Shown here one piece after another: positions 24,758-32,301 of a DNA stretch of 44,216 bases (its first letter is position 1; each line of letters opens with the position of its first letter). This DNA is from Nonomuraea antri. Lineage in GTDB: Bacteria > Actinomycetota > Actinomycetes > Streptosporangiales > Streptosporangiaceae. Where the stretch lies: assembly GCF_013283785.1 (NCBI RefSeq), contig NZ_JABCPZ010000070.1:1-44216 (forward strand). The letters run 5' to 3'. A program made the position numbers and the translations under genes. The notes under the pieces are model-generated. The model saw nothing but the letters and a program-made list of their open reading frames with translations, was not told the origin of the DNA and did not search any database.

Positions 24758-26010
24758 GACGGGTCGCCGATCGTGCCGGCCCGCCGCAGCGCCTCGATCT
24801 CGCCGGACGTGAGACCGAGCACATCCGTCAGCACGGCGTCGGTGTCACCGCCCAGGCGCGGGGCCGGACCTGCCGGGACGCGGTCCGTGCCGGTGAAGCC
24901 CAGCGGCGACCCGGGGGCGAGCACCCGTCCCACGCCCGGCTGCTCGATCTCGGCCAGCATCGGGTTGCCGAGCAGTTCGGGCAGCCCGTCGCCGACGACC
25001 TCGGTGAAACCTCGGTAGACCGACCACGGCAGCGACGCCCCGGCCAGCGCCAGGCGTACCTCGGCCAGGTCGCGTCCGGCGAACCAGGGCCCGAGCAGGG
25101 CGGCGATCACCTCGCGGTGGCGGAAGCGGTCGCCTTCCGTGGCGAAGTCGGCGTGCAGCGCGTCGGCGACGGCGGTGAAGGTGTCGGTGGTGCCGGTGGC
25201 CGCGAGCAGGTCCTGCCAGTGCCTCCGGGTGAGCGCCACGATCATCACCCGCCGGCCGTCGCGGGTCTGGAAGTCCCTGGCGAAGCCGCCGTACAGGTGG
25301 TTGCCGATGCGTTGCCGTTCGACCCCGGTGAGCTGCGCCTCGGCGAGCAGGCCGAGGTTGGCGGCGGTCGCCAGGGCGACGTCGGCGAGCGCGACGCTCA
25401 CCTGCTCGCCCCGCCCGGTACGGCGGCGCAGCCGCTCGGCGGCGAGTACGCCGACCGCCGCGTACAGCCCGCAGGCCACGTCCCAGGCGGGCAGCACGTG
25501 GTTGACCGGTCCCGCGTGCCCTTCCGGGCCGGTGACCAGCGGGAAGCCCAGCTCGGCGTTCACCGTGTAGTCGACGGCCGGCCGGCCGTCGGGGTAGCCC
25601 TGGACGCGGACGTGGATCAGGTCGGGACGGCGTTCGCGCAACCGCTCGTAGCCGAGCCAGTCGCGGCCCACCGCGTTGGTGAGCAGGATGCCGCCGTCGG
25701 GGCCGGACTCCGTCACCAGGCGGGTGACGAGCTCCTGGCCGGCCGCGCCGCGGAAGTCGACGGTGATCGAGCGCTTGCCCTTGTTCAGCCCGGTCCAGTA
25801 GAGGCTGACCCCGCTCGGCGCCAGCGGCCAGCGGCCCAGGTCGGCGGCCCCGCCCAGCGGGTCGACGCGGATGACGTCGGCGCCGAGCTGGGCCAGCGTC
25901 ATCCCGCCGAGCGGGGCGGCGACGAAGCTCGACACCTCGACGACCCGCAGCCCGGCCAGTGCCCCACGTGGCAGGCCACCCGCGCTCGCCGTCAGGCCCA
26001 TGCGGCTCAC
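24754..26010 (-). CDS. mct: 2-methylfumaryl-CoA isomerase (mesaconyl-CoA C1-C4 CoA transferase)-like, CaiB/BaiF family
   Basis: CaiB/BaiF class III CoA-transferase fold, 418 residues, probably moving CoA within mesaconyl-CoA from C1 to C4. Diagnostic stretches include FVAAPLGGMTLAQLGADVIR, TGLNKGKRSI, AVDYTVNAELGFPLVTGP and VNHVLPAWD, and near the end a 'PGVGRVLAPGSPLGFT' stretch; all are close to what I remember of Chloroflexus Mct and unlike general formyl-CoA transferases. The Asp of VDYTVNA sits where the catalytic Asp of the family lies. GTG 26010 has GGAG five bases upstream; ATG 26001 is close behind. It is first in a two-gene operon with the meh-like gene. A citramalyl-CoA lyase is not in the window. 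Confidence 0.78.
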   Translation of the reverse strand: MSRMGLTASAGGLPRGALAGLRVVEVSSFVAAPLGGMTLAQLGADVIRVDPLGGAADLGRWPLAPSGVSLYWTGLNKGKRSITVDFRGAAGQELVTRLVTESGPDGGILLTNAVGRDWLGYERLRERRPDLIHVRVQGYPDGRPAVDYTVNAELGFPLVTGPEGHAGPVNHVLPAWDVACGLYAAVGVLAAERLRRRTGRGEQVSVALADVALATAANLGLLAEAQLTGVERQRIGNHLYGGFARDFQTRDGRRVMIVALTRRHWQDLLAATGTTDTFTAVADALHADFATEGDRFRHREVIAALLGPWFAGRDLAEVRLALAGASLPWSVYRGFTEVVGDGLPELLGNPMLAEIEQPGVGRVLAPGSPLGFTGTDRVPAGPAPRLGGDTDAVLTDVLGLTSGEIEALRRAGTIGDPS

Positions 26011-26115
26011 GCCCTCTCCGTCGGCAACATTATGCACAAGGGCCCCGCTTGCACCGAGACCTCGCGCCCGGAAAAACCGCCGGAAAACGCATGTAATCCC
26101 CTATATGGTGCGCTC

Positions 26116-28239
26116 GTGGAGAACCTGGAGAGCCTTGTCATCGCCCGGCGGCTGCGCGTCCCCGTGGACGCGCCCGCCGACGTGCCCGCCGGCGCCACGC
26201 CCGGCTGGGGCGAGGTGGCCGCGCGCCAGCTCGACGCCGCGCTCCTGAGCGTCGGGTTCACCTGCTCGCCCGCGCTGCTCGGACGCCTGGCCGACCTGCC
26301 CGGCGAGCACGTGGTCGACCTCGGCGTACGGGTGCTCGCCGCGGTGCGCCACCTGGTCGGCGATCATGTCACGCACAACGCGTACTTCATCGACTTCCCC
26401 GCCAACGTGCCCGACACGCTGGAGTTCTGGGCCGGGCGGCTGCGTGAGGCGATGCTCGACCCGGTCGCCGCCGCGCGCGTCCGCCCGGACACGGTGAACC
26501 TGCTCACCCTGCCCGGCTACGGCCGCTACCAGCACGGCTACGCCGACCTGGTGGCCGCGCACGCCGAGCTGATCCCGCTGGCCGCCGACCGGGTGAGCGT
26601 GCTGGAGCTCGGCGGCGGCTTGGCGGAGGAGGCGCGCGAGCTGTACTTCTCGCTGGCCGGCTCGGAGGCCCCGCTGCCCGCGGAGGACCTCGCCGCGCTG
26701 CGCCTGCTGGCCGCGTACTGCCAGGACGAGCCGGAGCGCATCCCGGTGCGCGAGAACCGCGCGATCGTGAACGAGGCGCGGCTGGCCGCGGGCCGGCCGC
26801 TGCTCGTCGACACGGTGACCGACGTGCTCAGGCTGGCCTGCGGCTGCTCCGGCGGCGACGTGACGCTGGCCACGCCGGCCAGGTTCCGCTCGTTCCGCCG
26901 CGCCGAGCGCCGCGCGCTCCTGCGCGCCCTGGACGCGGTCGCCACCCCGGCCAAGCTCGGCGACGTGCCCCGGCACCGCGAGCAGTGGAAGCGCCTGGGC
27001 GAGCGGCTGCACCCGCACGAGTACCCGCAGTTCCCCCGTGCCGTCCAGGTGTTCGAGGTGGCCAGGGGCGAGCGCCGGGCCGCCGGTCTGGACAGCCGGG
27101 TCGAGTCCGCCCTGGCCGGCGGCCGCACCGCAGACGCGGTCGCCCTGCTCGCGCACAGCCCGGGCGCGCTGCTGCGCCGCCTGGACCACCTGCTGCGCAC
27201 CGGCGAGTCGGCCGCGGACGTGCTGGCTGCCGCCGAGCGGGCCGCCGCGCAGGCGTCCGGCCGGGTCCTGCTGTCGCTGCGCGAGCACCTGCAGAACCGG
27301 CTCGTGGCCGCCGCCGGCCGCGTCTTCGTCAACCGGCACGGCCGCGCCTGGGCCGCCCCCGACACCCGTCCGGAGCTGGCCGAGGAGGTCCTGCCGCGGG
27401 CGCTGGCGTTCCTGGACGAGGAGATCACCCGCCGCCTGCCCGACGTCGGCGAGGTCACCGTCGACCGGGACGCGCTGGACGTGGCGCTGCCGCTGTCGGG
27501 CAAGGCCGTCGCGCCAGGGCTCGGCATGCTCCCGCGCGGCTCGCTGGCGCCGGTCGAGGGGGAGCTGCTGCGCTTCTTCACGTACTGGCGCCAGGCCGAC
27601 CGGCACACCGACTACGACCTGTCGGCCCTCATGCTCGACGACTCCTACGACAACGCCACGCAGATCTCGTGGACGAATTACGCCAACGACTTCGCCACCT
27701 ACTCCGGCGACCTCACCCAGGCCCCGGACGGCGCGTCGGAGTTCATCGACATCCGCCTCGCCAAGGCCACCAGGCCGATCGTCATCCCGATGGTCAACAT
27801 CTACGCGGGCGAGCCGTTCGACGAGGCGGCCGAGGCGTTCTTCGGCTACATGAGCAGGGACGCCGCCCAGGAAGGGCTGCCGTTCGAGCCGCGTACCGTA
27901 CGGATGAAGTCGGACCTGCGCGGCGCGGGACGGGTGGCGCTGCCGCTGGCGTTCCTGCGCGGCGACGACGGCGCGTGGCGGGTGAAGTGGCTGCACCTCT
28001 ACCTGAAGGGCCGCCCGGCCTTCAACCGGGTGGAGGGGCACCAGGTCACCGCGTCGCTGCTGGTGCGCTCGATCGTGGAGCGCGACTACCTGCGGGTCGG
28101 CTACCTGGCCGGGCTGCTGCGGGCGAAGAGCTCGCCGGACGGCCCGCCCGTGCACATCGGCCTGGACCGGCCCGCCGGCCTGCCCGAGGAGCACCTGGTG
28201 TACACGCCCGCGACCCTGCACGAGCTGATCCCCGCCTGA
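26116..28239 (+). CDS. TerD-like domain protein of the MXAN_6230/SCO0854 type
   Basis: Protein of 707 residues from GTG 26116; the open frame to 25117 crosses the divergent CoA-transferase gene and is rejected. Most is helical (about 1-480), including RHREQWKRLGERLHPHEYP. The C-terminal part (about 485-640) looks TerD-like: DYDLSALMLDDSYDNATQIS, ISWTNYANDFATYSGDLTQAP, EFIDIRLAKATRPIVIPMVNIYAGEPF. Family relatives are annotated with a RING region, but here only ACGCSG remains, so that finger seems absent. TerD proteins bind calcium and form part of stress and membrane-linked chemical-defence systems. No clear ribosome site precedes the start; CTATAT lies eight bases before it. The exact role is unknown. 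Confidence 0.68.
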   Translation: MENLESLVIARRLRVPVDAPADVPAGATPGWGEVAARQLDAALLSVGFTCSPALLGRLADLPGEHVVDLGVRVLAAVRHLVGDHVTHNAYFIDFPANVPDTLEFWAGRLREAMLDPVAAARVRPDTVNLLTLPGYGRYQHGYADLVAAHAELIPLAADRVSVLELGGGLAEEARELYFSLAGSEAPLPAEDLAALRLLAAYCQDEPERIPVRENRAIVNEARLAAGRPLLVDTVTDVLRLACGCSGGDVTLATPARFRSFRRAERRALLRALDAVATPAKLGDVPRHREQWKRLGERLHPHEYPQFPRAVQVFEVARGERRAAGLDSRVESALAGGRTADAVALLAHSPGALLRRLDHLLRTGESAADVLAAAERAAAQASGRVLLSLREHLQNRLVAAAGRVFVNRHGRAWAAPDTRPELAEEVLPRALAFLDEEITRRLPDVGEVTVDRDALDVALPLSGKAVAPGLGMLPRGSLAPVEGELLRFFTYWRQADRHTDYDLSALMLDDSYDNATQISWTNYANDFATYSGDLTQAPDGASEFIDIRLAKATRPIVIPMVNIYAGEPFDEAAEAFFGYMSRDAAQEGLPFEPRTVRMKSDLRGAGRVALPLAFLRGDDGAWRVKWLHLYLKGRPAFNRVEGHQVTASLLVRSIVERDYLRVGYLAGLLRAKSSPDGPPVHIGLDRPAGLPEEHLVYTPATLHELIPA

Positions 28240-28245
28240 TACGGT

Positions 28246-28423
28246 GGAGATCGCGAGGCCATGGGAAGGCTTCCTTCTCCGTTTGAAAAACGAAACCATA
28301 GTCTTCCCGCTTCCCTCGCCTCCCGGTCGTGAGGCCATTCGGGGGCTTCCTCCCCCTTCCGGAACCAGGCTGGGCCCTTCGGGGCCACTGGTCTTCTAGC
28401 CTTCGAGCTCTCCTCACGACCGG
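28246..28423. other. Structured intergenic element with a duplicated hairpin
   Basis: This fills most of the 321-base gap after the TerD-like gene. A hairpin GAGGCC-N7-GGCTTC (six pairs, one G-U) occurs twice, at 28255-28273 and 28331-28349, with different loops. The first is enclosed by GGAGA (28246-28250) and TCTCC (28276-28280). A perfect 12-base inverted repeat, CCGGTCGTGAGG (28323-28334) and CCTCACGACCGG (28412-28423), encloses the second copy and a hairpin with GGCCC-TTCG-GGGCC (28373-28386), a stable UUCG tetraloop stem. The long stem and the second small hairpin share bases 28331-28334, so they exclude each other. No U-tract. It could be a 3' UTR element or a small RNA; I match it to no known family. 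Confidence 0.5.
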
Positions 28424-28479
28424 TCTTCCACTCCCTCTCCGCGACCCGGCCGGGCACGCGTCTGCCCTGGTCAACGTCA

Positions 28480-28510
28480 TTTCATCAAGGTTGCGACAAA
28501 TTTCACCAAG
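28480..28510. promoter_or_regulatory. Two 10-base direct repeats upstream of the ROK promoter
   Basis: TTTCATCAAG (28480-28489) and TTTCACCAAG (28501-28510) start 21 bases apart, two helical turns, so they face the same side of the DNA. They end 15 bases before the -35 element. These are the best candidate sites for the ROK regulator or another activator. Confidence 0.45.
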
Positions 28511-28525
28511 TTTTCTGCCGGGACA

Positions 28526-28554
28526 TTGACGGAAAAAGTGGTGAACCCTATGTT
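28526..28554 (+). promoter_or_regulatory. Promoter of the ROK-sulfatase operon, leaderless start
   Basis: -35 TTGACG (28526-28531), 17-base spacer, -10 TATGTT (28549-28554): close to the housekeeping sigma-factor consensus. Six bases follow before GTG 28561, so transcription should begin at the start codon itself. This explains the absence of any ribosome site (the preceding bases are TCCCCC). Confidence 0.72.
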
Positions 28555-28560
28555 TCCCCC

Positions 28561-29742
28561 GTGTCAACGCCAAGTGGAGCGCATGCGCTCGTCCGCCGAT
28601 CCCATGAGGAGCGCGTGCTTCGTGCGCTGCGTCAGAACGGCGCGCTGAGCCGGGGCGAGATCACCGCGCGGGTCGGACTGTCACGCACCACGGTCTCCGA
28701 GATCACCGGCGAACTGCTCGCCCGCGGCGCCATCAAGGTGGTCGCCACCGACGCCGTCGAGCGGGTGGGCAGCGGCAGGCCGGCCGAGCGCCTGGCGCTC
28801 GACCCTGGCTCCGGCCAGTACATGGGCATCGACTTCGGGCACCGCCGGGTGAACGTGGTGGTCGCCGACGCCGCGCACGACGTCATCGCCTCGGGCACCG
28901 CCCGTTACGACGAGTCGGCCCAGTGGCCGGAACGCCTGGAGTCGGGGCTGGCGCTGATCGGCAGGCTGAGCGCCGACACCGGCGTGCACTACGGCGCGCT
29001 GCAGGCGATCGGCATCGGCGTCCCCGGCTGGGGCGACCGCTCGCCCGCCGACGGCGTGGCCGAGCTGTTCGCCGAGCGCTTCCACGCCGCGGTGATCGTG
29101 GACAACAACGTGCGCTTCGCCGGCCTGGCCGAGGCGCTGCACGCGCAGTCCGAGACCGTGCGAGACCTCATCTACCTGCGGCTGTCCGACGGCGTCGGCG
29201 GCGGCCTGGTGGTCGGCGGTCAGCTCGTGCGCGGCTCCCAGGGCTACGCCGGCGAGCTCGGCCACGTCACCGTGGTCGCCGACGGCGCGCAGTGCCGGTG
29301 CGGCAAGCGCGGATGCGTGGAGACGGTCGCCTCCGTCCCCGCGATCCTGGCCCGCTGCCGGGAGCTCGGCGCGCCGGTGGACGGCGTCGCGGACCTGCGG
29401 GCCCAGGTGGAGATCGCGCACCCGGCGGTCGAGCAGGCGCTGCGCGAGGCGGGCACGGCCGTCGGCAAGGTGCTCGGCGCCGCGGCGATGACGCTCAACC
29501 CCAGCGAGATCGTCCTGGCCGGCGAGGTCGTCACCCTGGCCCCGCCGCTGCTGCAGCAGGCCAGAGCGACGATCACGTACGAGTTGTCGTGGCTGACCGA
29601 CGCGGTCCCGGTGATCCGCCCGGCCCTGATGTCGGACGACGGCGGCGCGCTCGGCGCCGTGGCCGCGCTCTTCCACGAGTCCCCCCTGCTTGACGGATAC
29701 GAAGCGAACCTCACGACGGACGGAGGCCGACGGTGGCCGTGA
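28561..29742 (+). CDS. ROK-family transcriptional regulator
   Basis: Regulator of 393 residues heading the sulfatase operon. The N-terminal winged helix-turn-helix (about 15-75) has HEERVLRALRQNGALSRGEI and GLSRTTVSEITGELLARG. The ROK sugar-kinase-like domain follows: MGIDFGHRRVNVVVAD (nucleotide-type loop), GIGVPGWGD, the DNN motif, GVGGGLVVGGQL, and GYAGELGHVTV followed by the zinc motif CRCGKRGCVET. Regulatory ROK proteins sense sugars or sugar phosphates, so the operon may respond to a carbohydrate released from a sulfated compound. GTG 28561 is the first base after a strong promoter. The end overlaps the permease start by ten bases. Confidence 0.93.
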   Translation: MSTPSGAHALVRRSHEERVLRALRQNGALSRGEITARVGLSRTTVSEITGELLARGAIKVVATDAVERVGSGRPAERLALDPGSGQYMGIDFGHRRVNVVVADAAHDVIASGTARYDESAQWPERLESGLALIGRLSADTGVHYGALQAIGIGVPGWGDRSPADGVAELFAERFHAAVIVDNNVRFAGLAEALHAQSETVRDLIYLRLSDGVGGGLVVGGQLVRGSQGYAGELGHVTVVADGAQCRCGKRGCVETVASVPAILARCRELGAPVDGVADLRAQVEIAHPAVEQALREAGTAVGKVLGAAAMTLNPSEIVLAGEVVTLAPPLLQQARATITYELSWLTDAVPVIRPALMSDDGGALGAVAALFHESPLLDGYEANLTTDGGRRWP

Positions 29743-30533
29743 CCGGCACAGATGCCACCAGGGCGCCCGGCGCCCAGGGACGGCGGCGCACGAGCAGATC
29801 CCTGCTGACCCTGAACATCGTCTCGGTCGTGGCCGGGCTGGCCCTGTGGTGGGGCCTGGCCCTGGCGGGGCTGCAGTTCCCGTCGCCGCTGGAGGTGATC
29901 GAGGCCGCCTGGCGGATGACACTCAACGGCACGCTGGCCGCCGACCTCGGCGCCTCGCTCGGCCGGGTGCTGGCCGGGTTCGCGCTCGGCTCGGTCGCGG
30001 CCGTGCTGATCGGGTTCCTCATGGGCTGGTACACGATCGCCAGAGGCCTGTTCGAGCCGTGGATCCAGTTCTTCAGGACGATCCCGCCGCTGGCGATGTT
30101 GCCGCTCGTCCTGGTGCTGCTCGGCATCGGGGAGAGCCCGAAGATCTTCGTCATCTTCCTGGCGGCGTTCCTGGCCTGCGTGGTCTCGACGTACCAGGGC
30201 GTGGTGAACGTCGACAAGACGCTCGTCAACGCCGCCCGGGTGCTCGGCGCGAAGGACGCCGTGATCTTCGCCAGGGTCGTGGTGCCCGCCTCGACCCCGT
30301 TCATCCTGGTCGGGATGCGGGTCGGGCTCGGCTCGGCCTGGGGCACGCTGGTGGCCGCCGAACTGCTGGCCGCGCAGGCCGGGCTCGGCCACCGGATGCA
30401 GAGCGCGCAGCTCTACTACGACCTGCCGACCATCTTCGTCGGCATCATCACGATCGGGATCCTCGGCCTGATCATGGACCGGCTGCTCATGCTCGCCGGA
30501 AACAAGCTCACGGCCTGGCAGGAGAGCCGATGA
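29733..30533 (+). CDS. ABC transporter permease (SsuC/TauC-like)
   Basis: Inner-membrane permease of 266 residues with six predicted helices. The EAA-type loop that docks the ATPase is NAARVLGAKDAVIFARVVVP (about residues 164-183). The fold belongs to the BPD_transp_1 permeases of sulfonate, taurine and nitrate importers. The first 28 residues are cytoplasmic and basic. GTG 29733 has GGAGG six bases upstream; GTG 29739 is a close alternative. It overlaps the ATPase gene by four bases (ATGA). Confidence 0.92.
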   Translation: MAVTGTDATRAPGAQGRRRTSRSLLTLNIVSVVAGLALWWGLALAGLQFPSPLEVIEAAWRMTLNGTLAADLGASLGRVLAGFALGSVAAVLIGFLMGWYTIARGLFEPWIQFFRTIPPLAMLPLVLVLLGIGESPKIFVIFLAAFLACVVSTYQGVVNVDKTLVNAARVLGAKDAVIFARVVVPASTPFILVGMRVGLGSAWGTLVAAELLAAQAGLGHRMQSAQLYYDLPTIFVGIITIGILGLIMDRLLMLAGNKLTAWQESR

Positions 30534-31321
30534 CCACCCCCAAGATCTCCGTCCGCGACGTCCAGAAGGTCTTCGCACTCGGCAACGGCAAGGAGGACTT
30601 CGTCGCGCTCGGCGGCGTCTCCCTCGACATCGCCGACAGCGAGTTCGTGACCGTCGTCGGGCCGTCCGGCTGCGGAAAGAGCACGCTGCTCAACATCCTC
30701 GCCGGACTGGAGCAGCCCACCGGCGGCGCCGCGCTCGTCGACGGCCGGCCCGTGGCAGGACCAGGCCCCGAGCGCGGGGTCATCTTCCAGCAGTACGCGC
30801 TGTTCCCGTGGCTGACCGTGCGCGAGAACGTCGAGTTCGGGCTGCGCACCGCCAAGATCCCCAAGGACGAGCGGCGGCGCCGGGCCGAGCACTTCATCCG
30901 CCTGGTCGGCCTGGAACAGTTCGCTGACGCGCTGCCCAAGACGCTCTCGGGCGGCATGAAGCAGCGCTGCGCCATCGCCCGCGCCTACGCGGTCGACCCG
31001 TCGATCCTGCTCATGGACGAACCCTTCGGCGCACTCGACGCGCTGACCAGGGTGAAGCTGCAGGAACAGCTCCTGGAGACCTGGAGCCAGGATCGCCGGA
31101 CCGTCATGTTCATCACCCACGACGTCGACGAGGCGGTGTTCCTCGCCAACCGGGTGGTCGTCATGGCCGCCAGGCCGGGGCGCATCGCCCAGATCATCGA
31201 CGTCGATCTGCCCTATCCGCGTACCGAGGACATGCGGCTGAGCCCGGAGTTCGGGGACCTGCGCAACCGCGTGTGGCACGCCGTCTATCACCAGCAGCCA
31301 GTCAAGGAGCCCGCGCCATGA
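30530..31321 (+). CDS. ABC transporter ATP-binding protein (SsuB/TauB-like)
   Basis: ATPase of 263 residues for the adjacent permease. Walker A is GPSGCGKST, the Q-loop lies in VIFQQYALFPWLTV, the signature is LSGGMKQRCAIARA, Walker B is ILLMDEPFGALDA and the switch His is in FITHDVDEAVFLANRV. The 'FPWLTVRENVEFGL' stretch is typical of the nitrate/sulfonate/taurine (NitT/TauT) family. The C-terminal tail (about 215-263) has no extra regulatory domain. It overlaps the lipoprotein gene by four bases. Confidence 0.94.
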   Translation: MTTPKISVRDVQKVFALGNGKEDFVALGGVSLDIADSEFVTVVGPSGCGKSTLLNILAGLEQPTGGAALVDGRPVAGPGPERGVIFQQYALFPWLTVRENVEFGLRTAKIPKDERRRRAEHFIRLVGLEQFADALPKTLSGGMKQRCAIARAYAVDPSILLMDEPFGALDALTRVKLQEQLLETWSQDRRTVMFITHDVDEAVFLANRVVVMAARPGRIAQIIDVDLPYPRTEDMRLSPEFGDLRNRVWHAVYHQQPVKEPAP

Positions 31322-32301
31322 AGAAGACCCTGATAGCCGCCCTGATCCTCGCCCTCGGCGCGACCGCCTGCGGCGGCGGCGACGGCGGTGAGTCCGCCGC
31401 CGGCGCCACCAAGGTGAACTTCGGCTACATCGCCGACTTCAACGGCGCCAGCCTGCTGGCCGTCGCCGACAAGCAGGGCCTGTGGAAGAAGCACGGCGTC
31501 GAGCCGAAGATCAGCGTCTTCACCAACGGGCCGCTGCAGATCCAGGCGCTCGGCACCGGCGACCTCGACTTCGGCTACATCGGCCCGGGCGCCATGTGGC
31601 TGCCCGCCTCCGGCAAGGCCAAGGTCGTCGCGGTGAACACGCTCGGCAACGCCGACCGGGTGATCGCCCAGGAGGGCACGGTGTCCATCGCCGACCTGCG
31701 GGGCAAGACGGTCGGCGTGCCCGAGGGCACTTCCGGCGACATGATCCTCACGCTCGCCCTGCAGAAGGCCGGCCTGGCCAAGAGCGACGTCAAGATCGTC
31801 CCGATGGACGCGTCCACGATCGTCTCCGCCTTCACCTCCAAGCAGATCGACGCGGCCGGCTTCTGGTACCCGGCCATCGCCACGATCAAGAAGACCGTCC
31901 CGAACCTGGTCGAGCTGGCCAAGAACGAGGACTTCGCCGACAGCGTGTCGTTCCCGACCGCGTTCGTGGCCGGCAACGACGTCGTCGCCAAGCAGCAGGA
32001 CAAGACCAAGAAGGTCATCGCCGTGCTGCGCGACGCCATCCAGTACCGCAGCGAGCACCTGGACGAGACCGTCGCGGCCACGGCCGAGATGCTCAACCTG
32101 CCGGCCGACCAGGTGAAGGCCGACGCCGCCAACTCCAAGATCCTCTCGCTGGCCGAGCTGGACGGCTTCACCAAGGACGGCACCGTCGACAAGTGGCTGA
32201 CCGGCATGAACACCTACTTCACCCAGGCCGGGAAGCTCACCGGCGCCGTCGACCCCAAGACCTACTACACCGCTGATCTCTTCTCGGGCGCCGCCAAGTG
32301 A
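31318..32301 (+). CDS. ABC transporter substrate-binding lipoprotein (SsuA/NMT1-like)
   Basis: Extracytoplasmic binding protein of 327 residues. The lipoprotein signal MKKTLIAALILALGATAC places the lipidated Cys at 18, followed by a Gly/Ser linker. The mature part has VNFGYIADFNGASLLAVADK, then GLWKKHGVEPKIS, GTGDLDFGYIGPGAMW and GKTVGVPEGTSGDM, the NMT1/SsuA two-lobe pattern used for sulfonates, taurine, nitrate and thiamine precursors. Genes on both sides overlap by four bases. Since sulfatases follow, the ligand is probably a small sulfated compound or its core; the binding residues do not tell which. Confidence 0.9.
   Translation: MKKTLIAALILALGATACGGGDGGESAAGATKVNFGYIADFNGASLLAVADKQGLWKKHGVEPKISVFTNGPLQIQALGTGDLDFGYIGPGAMWLPASGKAKVVAVNTLGNADRVIAQEGTVSIADLRGKTVGVPEGTSGDMILTLALQKAGLAKSDVKIVPMDASTIVSAFTSKQIDAAGFWYPAIATIKKTVPNLVELAKNEDFADSVSFPTAFVAGNDVVAKQQDKTKKVIAVLRDAIQYRSEHLDETVAATAEMLNLPADQVKADAANSKILSLAELDGFTKDGTVDKWLTGMNTYFTQAGKLTGAVDPKTYYTADLFSGAAK

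Noticed and set aside
24754..26010. Generic formyl-CoA or crotonobetainyl-CoA transferase
   Set aside because: The stretches around VDYTVNA, VNHVLPAWD and LNKGKRS, and the coupled hydratase, point more specifically to the Mct type.
25117..26115. Extension of the TerD-like gene by 333 residues upstream
   Set aside because: It would lie antisense to the clear CaiB/BaiF gene and its sequence is Gly/Ala/Arg-rich without a family pattern; GTG 26116 is preferred.
26101..28338. Minus-strand 745-codon frame opposite the TerD-like gene
   Set aside because: Repetitive Val/Gln/Arg composition typical of a shadow frame; no ribosome site or family match.
28323..28423. Simple Rho-independent terminator
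   Set aside because: The inverted repeat encloses about 77 bases with inner stems and is not followed by a U-tract, so a plain terminator does not explain it.
29733..32301. Nitrate importer
   Set aside because: No nitrate or nitrite reductase genes are present, and sulfatases share the transcript.
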